Shown: positions 6,748 to 14,771 of the stretch, piece after piece
Layout: every line of letters starts with the position of its first letter
Numbering within the stretch: the first letter of the stretch is position 1
Assembly: GCA_016183835.1 (NCBI GenBank)
Contig: JACPDV010000280.1
Location: 3,447 to 19,779 of the forward strand
DNA from: Armatimonadota bacterium
GTDB taxonomy: Bacteria; Armatimonadota; UBA10988
Direction of reading: 5' to 3'
DNA length: 16,333 bases
Notes under the pieces: model-generated
What the model saw: only the letters and a program-made list of their open reading frames with translations
What the model was told of the DNA's origin: nothing
Databases searched by the model: none
Made by a program: the position numbers and the translations under genes

Positions 6748-8829
6748 ATGCACACCATCGCGCTGGCCGCTGCCTTGCTCATCCTGGGCCTGTCCGCCCT
6801 CGCGCCCGCCGACGCCGCCGCCTGGCTGTACGTCTCGCCCGGCGGCAACGACGCCTGGTCCGGCCGCTCGGCCGCTGCCAACCGGCGCACCGGTGACGGC
6901 CCGTTCCGCACGCTCGAGCGCGCCCGCGACGCGGTGCGCAAGCTGAAGACCACCGCGCCGGCCAGGGGCGGGATCGTCGTCGAGCTGGCGGGCGGGGTGT
7001 ACGAGCTGGCGCAGCCCTTCGCCCTGACCGCCGAGGACAGCGGCACCGCCGAGTCGCCCATCACCTGGCGCGCGGCGCCGGGGCGGACGGTCAGCCTGGT
7101 GGGCGGCCGGGTGGTGACCGGCTGGCAGCCTGTCACCGATGCGGCGGTCCTGGCCAAGCTCGACCCCGCGGCGCGCAGGCAGGTCATGCGGGCCGACCTG
7201 AAGGCGCTCGGCGTGACGGACTTCGGCGAGATCAAGGCCGGGCCGAGCTGGGCGCAGTCGTCGCCGGGGCTGGAGGTGTTCTTCAGCGGCGAGCCGATGA
7301 CCCTGGCCCGCTGGCCGAACGAGGGCTTCACCTCGATGGTCGACGTGCTCGGCCCCACGCCGGTGGACGTGCGCGGCACGAAGGGCTGTCGCGAGGGCAT
7401 CTTCCGCTACGAGGGCGACCGGCCGGCGCGCTGGGTCGGCGAGCCGGACATCATGCTGGAGGGCTTCTGGTTCTGGGACTGGGCCGATCAGCGGCTGCAC
7501 GTGCAGAGCATCAACGCCGAGAAGAAGGTGATCACCCTCGACCCGCAGCCGCTACACGGCTTCGGCTTCCGCCAGGGCGGCTGGTGGTACGCCTACAACC
7601 TGCTCTGCGAGTTGGACCAGCCGGGCGAGTGGTACCTCGATCGCGGGACGGGCACGCTCTACTTCTGGCCACCGGCGCCGCTAGAGCAGGGGCAGGTGGC
7701 CGTCTCCGTGCTGCCCTCGCTGCTCAGCACCAAGGGCACGTCGCACGTGACAATCCAGGGCCTCACGCTGGAGTGCGCCCGGGGCACGCTGGCCAGCCTG
7801 TCCGGGGGCAGTCACACGCGGCTGGTGGGCTGCACGCTGCGCAACGCCGGCTCGTGGGCGGTGGGCGTCAGCGGCACCGACAACGGCGTGGTCGGCTGCG
7901 ACATGTACAACCTGGGCGATGGCGGCGTGGCGCTGAGCGGCGGCGACCGGCGGACACTGACACCGTGCCACAACTACGTGGAAAACTGCCACCTCCACCA
8001 CTTCGCGCGTTGGAACCCGATCCTCAAGCCCGGCGTGCAGCTCGATGGCGTCGGCTGCCGGATGGCGCACAACCTGATCCATGACGCTCCGCACATGGCG
8101 GTCCTGTTCGGCGGCAACGACCACCTGATCGAGTACAACGAGATCCACAGCGTGGTCTGGCAGTCCAACGACGCCGGGGTGATGTATGCCGGCTACAACC
8201 CGGCCATGCGCGGGCACCTGATCCGCTACAACTACATCCACCACATCTACGGCTACCAGAACAAGGGCTGCAACGGGATCTACCTGGACGACATGTTCTG
8301 CTCGGCCACCATCTTCGGCAACGTGTTCTACCAGGTGCCGCGCGCGGCGTTCATCGGCGGCGGGCACGACAATGTGGTCGAGAGCAACGTCTTCGTCGAC
8401 TGCACTCCGGCGCTGCACGTGGACGCGCGGATGATGGGCTGGGCCAAGGGCAGCGTGCCGATCATGAAGCAGCGGCTGGAGGAGGTGCCCTACCACGAGG
8501 AGCCGTGGCGCAGCCGCTACCCGCAACTGCTGACCTACCTGGAGGGCAACTACGCCGAGCCGCGGGGCAACGTGGTCAAGCACAACATCTGCTGGGGCGG
8601 CAAGTGGGACGAGATCGAGGGGCTGGCGAGGCCGGGCGTGAAGCTGGAAGACAACCTGGTGGGCGTGGACCCGAAGTTCGTGGACGCGGAGCATTTCGAC
8701 TTCGACCTGCGGCCGGATTCGCCGGCGTGGGCGATCGGGTTCGAAGCCATCCCGGTCAAGCGGATCGGGCTCTACGCCAGCCCGGAGCGTGCGAGCTGGC
8801 CGGTGAGGCACACGGTGCGGCCGCACTGA
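6748..8829 (+). CDS. Secreted right-handed parallel beta-helix protein, GH141-like
   Basis: The 693-residue product has a signal peptide (MHTIALAAALLILG, likely cleavage after ADA near residue 23). The mature N-terminus LYVSPGGNDAWSGRS (27-41), followed by GPFRTLERARDAVRKLK and a segment of VVELAGGVYEL type, is the hallmark of large secreted beta-helix proteins related to glycoside hydrolase family 141. Coil repeats rich in asparagine and histidine run through the middle (GNDHLIEYNEIHSV, RYNYIHHIYGYQNKG, DNVVESNVFVD). The C-terminus VDPKFVDAEHFDFDLRPDSPAWAIGF is also typical. GH141 members include fucosidase and xylanase activities, so a plant or algal polysaccharide role is plausible; the exact specificity is not predictable. 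I chose ATG 6748 because AGGAG (6735-6739) lies 8 bases upstream; GTG 6739 overlaps that site. It follows the epimerase by 20 bases. Confidence 0.83.
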   Translation: MHTIALAAALLILGLSALAPADAAAWLYVSPGGNDAWSGRSAAANRRTGDGPFRTLERARDAVRKLKTTAPARGGIVVELAGGVYELAQPFALTAEDSGTAESPITWRAAPGRTVSLVGGRVVTGWQPVTDAAVLAKLDPAARRQVMRADLKALGVTDFGEIKAGPSWAQSSPGLEVFFSGEPMTLARWPNEGFTSMVDVLGPTPVDVRGTKGCREGIFRYEGDRPARWVGEPDIMLEGFWFWDWADQRLHVQSINAEKKVITLDPQPLHGFGFRQGGWWYAYNLLCELDQPGEWYLDRGTGTLYFWPPAPLEQGQVAVSVLPSLLSTKGTSHVTIQGLTLECARGTLASLSGGSHTRLVGCTLRNAGSWAVGVSGTDNGVVGCDMYNLGDGGVALSGGDRRTLTPCHNYVENCHLHHFARWNPILKPGVQLDGVGCRMAHNLIHDAPHMAVLFGGNDHLIEYNEIHSVVWQSNDAGVMYAGYNPAMRGHLIRYNYIHHIYGYQNKGCNGIYLDDMFCSATIFGNVFYQVPRAAFIGGGHDNVVESNVFVDCTPALHVDARMMGWAKGSVPIMKQRLEEVPYHEEPWRSRYPQLLTYLEGNYAEPRGNVVKHNICWGGKWDEIEGLARPGVKLEDNLVGVDPKFVDAEHFDFDLRPDSPAWAIGFEAIPVKRIGLYASPERASWPVRHTVRPH

Positions 8830-8888
8830 GGCGGAGCAGAAGGAACCCGCTTCGGGATGGTGTCCCCGACGTCGGGCCTCAACGGAGC

Positions 8889-8974
8889 CGCCGTGTGGCA
8901 CGGGCGGTTCGCTGCCCGTGGTCCGCGCAGGCGCCAACCGGATACGGGCAGCGGACCGCCCGTGCCACACGGCG
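8889..8974. repeat. Long inverted repeat, 31-base arms
   Basis: The left arm (8889-8919) and right arm (8944-8974) are reverse complements at 30 of 31 positions. The single exception, T8909 opposite G8954, would still pair as G-U in RNA. A 24-base spacer separates them. The outer part of the right arm, extended to 8977, contains CCACACGGCGCTC, whose complement recurs at 16275-16287. A stem of this length is much larger than a normal terminator and lacks a following T run. A REP- or MITE-like dispersed element is the likeliest reading. Confidence 0.8.
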
Positions 8975-9008
8975 CTCGCGATGCGGTGTTGTGCCCGGTG
9001 ATCCATCC

Positions 9009-9028
9009 GGGCGACCCGCCGGTCGCCC
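9009..9028. repeat. Perfect 8-base hairpin
   Basis: GGGCGACC (9009-9016), loop CGCC and GGTCGCCC (9021-9028) form a perfect GC-rich stem 50 bases before the next gene start. The surrounding sequence on the minus strand encodes the peptide string VGATGGSP in one frame. I recall this string from short intergenic repeats mistranslated in several bacterial phyla, which supports a dispersed repeat rather than a gene-specific attenuator. Confidence 0.55.
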
Positions 9029-9077
9029 CTACCGGGTGGGGTACCGCGTACGTGACGACCATGTGAGGGACGGAACC

Positions 9078-10652
9078 ATGGACCACCGACTGATGGCCGT
9101 GCTGCTGTTCTGCCTGCCCGCCGCCGAGGCGCAGCTCGTGGTGGCAACCGGCGGGCCGGGGCTGGCGAAGCTCGACTACGGCGGTGCGTCGTTTGTCGCC
9201 GATGGCGCCTTCCGCGTCTGGGGCGCCGCGTTCCAGACCTGGGACGGCGAGCGCAAGCCGGCCGACCTCGGCGGCGAGAAGCGTGGCTGGGACGGCGACC
9301 GGCTGACCCTCACCTATGCCTGGGGCGAGGTGCGCTGCCGCTACCATCCGGAACCCGACCGCCTGCGCCTGACCATCGAGGTGGAAAACCGGAGCGACAT
9401 TCCGCTCACCGAGCTGGCCCTCTCGCCGCTGGAGATGCGCTTCCCGCAGCCCCCGCGCGGCTGGACGGAGCACATGCCCTACCGCGAATTCAACCTCGGC
9501 GGGCCGACCGTGAACCTGGCCGACTGCGCAGCGGGCCTGGTGGCCGTGTGCAACGAGGACATCGGCCGCCCGCTCCAGGTCGGCTGGGCCGGGCGGCAGT
9601 CGGTCACGCAGCGTCCGGTGATCGTCGCCACCACCAGCGACTGGATGGGCGAGATGCTCAACCCCATGCTCGCGCGGCCAATCTACCGCGGACAGACCGA
9701 CCGCTTCGAGCTGACCATCCGCTTCGCCCCGCCGGGCACCCGCGTCGAGCAGCTCTGCGGCGACCTGTACCAGAGGTTCGCGGCGGCGCACCCCTACCGG
9801 CTGAGCTGGCCCGACCGCCGGCCCATCGGTGCGCTCTTCCCCAGCAGCGCCGGGATCAACGGCGAGCACAACCCGCGCGGCTGGTTCAACGACAAAGGCG
9901 CCGACTTCGTCAGCGACGAGGGCCGGAAGCAGTTCCGCGAGCGGCTGCTGGCCTGGGGCCGGCAGAGCGTCGAGGTGGTCAAGGGCTTCGGCGGCCAGGG
10001 GATGATCACCTGGGACATCGAGGGACAGGAGTATCCTCACGCCATCAGCTACCTCGGCGACCCGCGCTCGCTGCCGCCCGAGATGGAGCCGGTGGCGGAC
10101 GAGTACTTCAGGCTCTTCGCCGACGCCGGGCTGCGCACCGGCATCTGCATCCGGCCGCAGCTCCCCGTGCGCCGGTCCTACCGCGACGGCGTGCGGCAGA
10201 TCGAGGTGCCCGACATCCTCGCCAACCTCGACGCCAAGCTCACCTACGCGCAGAAGCGCTGGGGCTGCACGCTGTTCTACGTCGACTCCAACGGGGACCC
10301 GAACATCCCGCTCCCGGCCGCCATCTTCCACGCGCTGGCTGCCCGGCATCCGGACGTGCTGCTGATCCCCGAGCACGAGAACGCCGCCTACTACGCCTGC
10401 ACCATGCCCTATCGCGACTACGCCAACCTCAAGCAGCTCGGCACGCCGGACTACGTCAGGCGGGTCTACCCGCGGGCGGCATCGTTCGTCTACGTCGGCC
10501 ACGGCGACCCGGCGGCGGTGCGCGAGCAGCTCGTGGCGGCGGTGCGGCAGGGCGACATCCTGGTGGTTCACGGCTGGTACGCCTCGCCCAGCCAGACGGT
10601 GGTGAAGGAGATCTACGCCGAGGCTGCCAAACCCGGCGGTCAGGCCGAGTGA
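9078..10652 (+). CDS. Secreted TIM-barrel glycoside-hydrolase-like protein
   Basis: The 524-residue product has a short signal peptide (MDHRLMAVLLFCLPAAEA, cleavage near residue 18). Residues about 19-235 look like a beta-sandwich of the galactose-mutarotase-like type that precedes the barrel in many glycosidases (RLRLTIEVENRSDIPLTELAL). Residues about 245-510 alternate strands and helices like a TIM barrel, with acidic residues at strand ends: MITWDIEGQEY (D313, E315, E318), TLFYVDSNGD (D403) and LLIPEHEN (E432, E434). This arrangement resembles clan GH-D/GH31-like retaining glycosidases, where the aspartate after FYVD would be the nucleophile, but I do not recognise a named family. I chose ATG 9078 for the signal peptide; GAGGGACGGA lies upstream. 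The gene ends 7 bases before the next start. Confidence 0.75.
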   Translation: MDHRLMAVLLFCLPAAEAQLVVATGGPGLAKLDYGGASFVADGAFRVWGAAFQTWDGERKPADLGGEKRGWDGDRLTLTYAWGEVRCRYHPEPDRLRLTIEVENRSDIPLTELALSPLEMRFPQPPRGWTEHMPYREFNLGGPTVNLADCAAGLVAVCNEDIGRPLQVGWAGRQSVTQRPVIVATTSDWMGEMLNPMLARPIYRGQTDRFELTIRFAPPGTRVEQLCGDLYQRFAAAHPYRLSWPDRRPIGALFPSSAGINGEHNPRGWFNDKGADFVSDEGRKQFRERLLAWGRQSVEVVKGFGGQGMITWDIEGQEYPHAISYLGDPRSLPPEMEPVADEYFRLFADAGLRTGICIRPQLPVRRSYRDGVRQIEVPDILANLDAKLTYAQKRWGCTLFYVDSNGDPNIPLPAAIFHALAARHPDVLLIPEHENAAYYACTMPYRDYANLKQLGTPDYVRRVYPRAASFVYVGHGDPAAVREQLVAAVRQGDILVVHGWYASPSQTVVKEIYAEAAKPGGQAE

Positions 10653-10659
10653 GCGCGCG

Positions 10660-13600
10660 ATGATGCTCGGGCTCTGCGTGATCCTGCCGCTGACGGCCAA
10701 TGCCGTGAGCCACGGGCTGATCCTCCACCTCGACGCCGCGGCGCAGGTCCGCGAGGGCGGCAGCGGCGCGGACAACGTCGTTTGGCGCAACCTGGCCGGC
10801 CACCCCGACGCGGTCGCCGGCTCGGCCACGCTTCACCATTTCGCCTTCGACCGCACGTCGGGCTGGGAGGGCCGGGGCACGCCGGACTCGCCGCACGCCC
10901 TGCGCTTCGACGGCAAGTCGGCCTACGCCGTGGGGCCGGGCAACCTGGAACTGCCGGAGATCACGCTCGAGGCCTGGGCCTGCGTGGAGGGCGTGGGCTG
11001 CTTCGACAACCACTGCCTTCGCGCCGCCACGCTGGTCGGCAACGACTTCGGCGCCGGCGGCATCGCGCTCATGTTGCGGCCCAGCACGCAGTCGCCCCTG
11101 TTCCTCCATGGCGTGACCTTCAGCTCTGTGCCCGCCGAGGCGCCCGCGCGCCGCTGGCTGCAGACGGTGGCCGTCGTCGGTGGCGGCCTGGCCCGGTTCT
11201 ACGTCGACGGCGGCCTCCAGGCGGTGATCGCCGCGCCGCGCGAGCCGCAGGCCGGGCACGTGCCGTTCTACGCCCTCGGCTGCGCGCGCAACCCGAACAA
11301 CGACTGCGTCGAGGCCGACGGGCTGATCGGCTCGCTGGCCATCGTGCGGGTCTACAACCGGATGCTCACCGGGTCCGAAGTGCGGGCCAACTTCGAGGCC
11401 GACCGCGGGCGGTTCGGGCTCAGCCTGCCGGCGAGCGTCACGGAGCCGGTGACCGCCGCTGCCGGGCGCAGCGAGAAGTGGGACTGCCAGGCCCACCCGC
11501 TCGGCGTCCATGGCAGCGGCTCGTCCGGCTGGCCCTACGACGCGCGCTGGGCCTTCGACGGCTACCCCACCCGCCCGTCGCAGCCGTACGTGCGCAACTA
11601 CTGGCGCCAGCCCGCGCCGACCGCCGACCAGCCGGCCGAAGTGACCCTCGACTACCGCCGGCCCGTCGCCGTGACCCGCTTCGTGCACTACCACGACCGC
11701 TTCCGCGCGCCCCGCGCCTGGCGCGACGTGGCGCTCGCCACCAGCGACGACATGGAGCACTGGACGCCCTGCCAGAGCTTCACCGGCCTGCCGCCGGACG
11801 GGCCGCAGGTGCTCGGGATCGACCGACCGGTCCGCGCGCGGTATTACCGGATCACCGTCACGTCGCTCGCCACGGGCGCGCCGGAGCTGGCCAGCCACGA
11901 GGTCGAGACCTGGTACGGCGCCACGCTGGGCAACCTGTCGGTCGCGCCGGCTGCCATCCAAAGCGAGCCGCTGACGCTGACCGTGCGCGTCGTCAGCCCC
12001 GACGCGGCGCTGGCCGGCGCGACCGTCACGCTGGTCGCGCCGCGCGGCAGTCTGAAGGGCGCGACCACCGCAGCGCTGTCCGACATCCCGGCCGGCGGCG
12101 GCGCGGAGGCGGCGTTCCAGCTCGTGCCGCAGCATGCCGGTGAGATCCCGCTCCGCCTCGAGTTGCACACCGGCGGCGGCTTGGTGGACCAGCGGCCCGG
12201 CGTGCTCCGCGTGCGACCGAAGCTGGCCTTCGAGGACCTGTCCCTCGCCGGCGCCACGGTCGCGCTGCCGGGCAAGGCTGTCGCGCTGCGCGGCAAGCTG
12301 CGCAACACCGGCGCCGCGGCGGCAGGCGGCGTGAAGGTGGGCTGGCTGGGCCGCTCGGCCGACCTCGGCAGCCTGCCGCCGGGGGAGGCCAAGCCGTTCG
12401 AGCTGCACGCGAGCGCCGCGAAGGGCTATCAGGAGGGCGAACTGACCGCCACCGCGCGGAACGGCGTGCGCACGACGCTCCGCCGCTCGGTGATCGGCCA
12501 GAGCGAGGGGCGGTTCACCACCGCCCTGCCCGGCCTCGCGGCGCAGTGGTCGGCGACCGACGGCGCAGTGCGGCTGGACGCGGTTCCCTCCGGCGCCGGC
12601 AGACCGCTCGAGGCCAGGCTGCGGCTGATGGTGGGCGGGCAGCTCCGCCCGCTGCTGCCGGCGGGCGAGCGCAGGCTGGCGGCGGCAGTGCCCGGCGCGG
12701 TCCTGCTGTTGGAGGTGGGCGAGGCCAAGGGCGACCCGGCGCTCACCTGCCGCGTGGTGCCCGACGACCCCGCGCCGCAGGGCGACCCGTTCGTCGATCT
12801 GGACCTGCGCCTGGCGGTGGCGGACCCGCGGGTGATGTTCCGCCCGCACCTCGACTGGTACACCGCCGAGCACGGGCCGAACCTGCCGCCGCCGGTCAAC
12901 GGCCACCACAGCGCCACCCGCATGCTCTGCATCCAGACCAGCGACGCCACGCTCAGCCTGGTGCCGGACACGGACAATCTGACCTGGGGCTTCGCGCCGG
13001 ACCACGAGATGACCGCGCTGTTCCAGGTGCCGCTCAAGCCGGAGACCGCGCTGGACGAGGCGCCTTGGCCGCCGATCTTCGAGGCCCCGCGGCAGTTCCG
13101 CCTGATGCTGCCGGTGCGCCGCGGCGACTGGTGGGACGCCTATCGCCACGTGGCCGGCGACCTGTTCGCCTTTGAGCAGCCGCGGCAGTGGGCGATGCCG
13201 GTGACGCAGATGCAGATGCTCAACGCGCGCTACCTGCTGCGGCCGGAGATCTGGAGCGAGCGTTGGCAGACGGTGCGCTCGCACCCGGGGATCGAGTTCT
13301 TCTACAACTTCTACGGCACCACCTACACGCTGCCCGCGCTCTACGGCTGGTACCTCGCCACCGACGACGCGAGCGCGCGGGAACGGGCCGAGAAGGTGGT
13401 GGACTGGCTGCTCTCGGTGCAGGAGACCGACGGGCCGTTGGCCGGGACCTGGTTCTCGCAGTACTGCGTGGAGGGCAGCCCGCCCAAGCTGGTGGGGCGC
13501 GACCAGGCGTGGAACCGGTGGATGATGCCGCACGCCGTGGGCACGTCGGCGAAGACGCTGCTCTGGTACTGGCTGGCGAGCGGGCGGAGCGACATCCGGG

Positions 13601-14757
13601 CGCTGAACGCCGCGCGGCGCGGCTGCGACTGGCTGGTGGAGCACCTGCAGGCCGACGGGGCCTGGCCTTACGCCGTGGACCTCCAGGGCAAGCCCGTCTC
13701 CGACCTGAGCGGCGCGGGGCAGATCTGGTGCACCTGGGCGCTGTGGGGCATGGCCGAGGAGACCGGCGACGAGCGCTACCGTCAGGCGGCGCTCCGCTCG
13801 CGCGACGGCTTCCGCCGCACCTTCATGGACCGGCACCGCTACGAGGGCTACTGGGAAGACGTGTCCGGCGCGCAGGGCAAGGTGACGCGGAGCTGGGAGG
13901 GCTACGAGCCGGCCATCGCCGTGGCGGTGTTCGCCGATATGGGCGACAAGGAGCTGGCGATCGAGGCCGCCAAGGACGCCGCCACCTGGAGCTGGACGCG
14001 GGTGATCAGCACCCGGCAGTACGAGACCTGCTATGGCGAGACTACCGAGCAGTCGCTCTGCGGGCCGTCTCAGGCGCAGAGCCCGATGACCGCCATCGGC
14101 CTGCACCGCGCCTACGAGCTGACCCGCGATCCGCTGTTCAGCGCCTTCTCCGGGGCGATCAAGGCGATGAACTTCTGCGCCGACCCGGACCAGGCCTACG
14201 GCATGGTCGCCACCGGCGGCTGGGACGACCCCACCACCGGCGTGGTCGGCCCGCCCTACGACAACGTCCGCCCGATGGTGACGTCCAACAACGGCCGTGG
14301 CGACGAGTACGGCCGGCAGGTGTGGGCCGAGTGGGAGACCCCGCAGTTCGCCTGGTTGGCGCGGGGGTGGCTGGGGCGCAAGGCGAATCTGCGCGCGCCG
14401 CAGCAGCTCGGCCTCGACCCCGTCACCTTCCGCGGCACCGTGCTCGGAGCGCCGGGGCGGCTCAAGATGCCCGAAGAGAGGTGCGACGTGGCCGGCGTGG
14501 AGCACCTCGACTACAACTGGATCGGCTGCCAGAACGATGCGCAGTACGTGCTCCTGGTGATGAACCACCACGAGCCGCTGACCGTGCTGGTCCGCCCGCA
14601 CGAGGCGCACCTGGGGGTCTGGAGCCGGGCGCCGCGGATCCTCGCCGGCGCCGGCGGCGAGCTTGCCGAGCAGCGCGAGGAGCGGCAGGGGCTGCACTAC
14701 CGCGTCAAGATCCCACAGGAGGGCACGGCGCTCCTGATCTGGGACCGCATCCGCTGA
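10660..14757 (+). CDS. Exported 1365-residue multidomain protein: LamG-like, discoidin-like, Ig-like and alpha/alpha-toroid domains
   Basis: The protein opens with a short hydrophobic stretch ending in TANA (about residues 1-15), a weak but plausible export signal without basic residues. Residues about 16-245 look like a LamG/concanavalin-like sandwich (GLILHLDAAAQVR, ALRFDGKSAYAV, LIGSLAIVRVYNRMLTGSEV). Residues about 265-425 look like an F5/8 type C (discoidin) carbohydrate-binding domain (WAFDGYPTRPSQPYVRNYW, ARYYRITVTSLATG). Two Ig- or CARDB-like domains follow (about 425-522 and 523-615), then a beta-sandwich (about 620-840). Residues about 850-1245 are helical repeats of an alpha/alpha toroid (YLLRPEIWSERW, TLPALYGWYLATDD, WCTWALWGMAEETGDERY), as in many polysaccharide lyases and glycosidases, and a beta domain closes the chain. 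I cannot name a CAZy family. ATG 10660 or 10663 may be the true start; the ribosome binding site is weak, suggesting coupling to the preceding stop 7 bases away. Confidence 0.8.
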   Translation: MMLGLCVILPLTANAVSHGLILHLDAAAQVREGGSGADNVVWRNLAGHPDAVAGSATLHHFAFDRTSGWEGRGTPDSPHALRFDGKSAYAVGPGNLELPEITLEAWACVEGVGCFDNHCLRAATLVGNDFGAGGIALMLRPSTQSPLFLHGVTFSSVPAEAPARRWLQTVAVVGGGLARFYVDGGLQAVIAAPREPQAGHVPFYALGCARNPNNDCVEADGLIGSLAIVRVYNRMLTGSEVRANFEADRGRFGLSLPASVTEPVTAAAGRSEKWDCQAHPLGVHGSGSSGWPYDARWAFDGYPTRPSQPYVRNYWRQPAPTADQPAEVTLDYRRPVAVTRFVHYHDRFRAPRAWRDVALATSDDMEHWTPCQSFTGLPPDGPQVLGIDRPVRARYYRITVTSLATGAPELASHEVETWYGATLGNLSVAPAAIQSEPLTLTVRVVSPDAALAGATVTLVAPRGSLKGATTAALSDIPAGGGAEAAFQLVPQHAGEIPLRLELHTGGGLVDQRPGVLRVRPKLAFEDLSLAGATVALPGKAVALRGKLRNTGAAAAGGVKVGWLGRSADLGSLPPGEAKPFELHASAAKGYQEGELTATARNGVRTTLRRSVIGQSEGRFTTALPGLAAQWSATDGAVRLDAVPSGAGRPLEARLRLMVGGQLRPLLPAGERRLAAAVPGAVLLLEVGEAKGDPALTCRVVPDDPAPQGDPFVDLDLRLAVADPRVMFRPHLDWYTAEHGPNLPPPVNGHHSATRMLCIQTSDATLSLVPDTDNLTWGFAPDHEMTALFQVPLKPETALDEAPWPPIFEAPRQFRLMLPVRRGDWWDAYRHVAGDLFAFEQPRQWAMPVTQMQMLNARYLLRPEIWSERWQTVRSHPGIEFFYNFYGTTYTLPALYGWYLATDDASARERAEKVVDWLLSVQETDGPLAGTWFSQYCVEGSPPKLVGRDQAWNRWMMPHAVGTSAKTLLWYWLASGRSDIRALNAARRGCDWLVEHLQADGAWPYAVDLQGKPVSDLSGAGQIWCTWALWGMAEETGDERYRQAALRSRDGFRRTFMDRHRYEGYWEDVSGAQGKVTRSWEGYEPAIAVAVFADMGDKELAIEAAKDAATWSWTRVISTRQYETCYGETTEQSLCGPSQAQSPMTAIGLHRAYELTRDPLFSAFSGAIKAMNFCADPDQAYGMVATGGWDDPTTGVVGPPYDNVRPMVTSNNGRGDEYGRQVWAEWETPQFAWLARGWLGRKANLRAPQQLGLDPVTFRGTVLGAPGRLKMPEERCDVAGVEHLDYNWIGCQNDAQYVLLVMNHHEPLTVLVRPHEAHLGVWSRAPRILAGAGGELAEQREERQGLHYRVKIPQEGTALLIWDRIR

Positions 14758-14771
14758 GGAGGACGACGCTC

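Larger units (their letters stand above)
8830..9077. repeat. 248-base intergenic region made of several inverted repeats
   Basis: This gap interrupts an otherwise tightly spaced gene series. From left to right it contains CCCG-CTT-CGGG (near 8846-8856), a perfect 12-base palindrome CCCGACGTCGGG (8865-8876), a 31-base-arm inverted repeat (8889-8974), and a perfect 8-base hairpin (9009-9028). I see no protein-like frame and no T-tract typical of a rho-independent terminator. The elements look like members of short dispersed intergenic repeat families. The region may also hold a promoter for the downstream three genes, but I cannot point to one. Confidence 0.7.

Noticed and set aside
8505..9077. 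In-frame extension upstream of the TIM-barrel gene, overlapping the beta-helix gene and the repeats.
   Set aside because: The signal peptide begins at ATG 9078, and the extension is a shadow of the beta-helix gene followed by translated hairpin repeat.
10456..14697. A 1413-codon open frame on the minus strand opposite the large multidomain gene.
   Set aside because: It is antisense to a gene with clear domains. In such high-GC DNA the complementary frame rarely meets stops. Its residues are low-complexity Arg/Ala/Gly/His/Val with no domain.
13188..14771. In-frame extension upstream of the pectate-lyase-like gene.
   Set aside because: It lies wholly within the preceding gene in another frame; the signal peptide and AGGAGG support ATG 14772.
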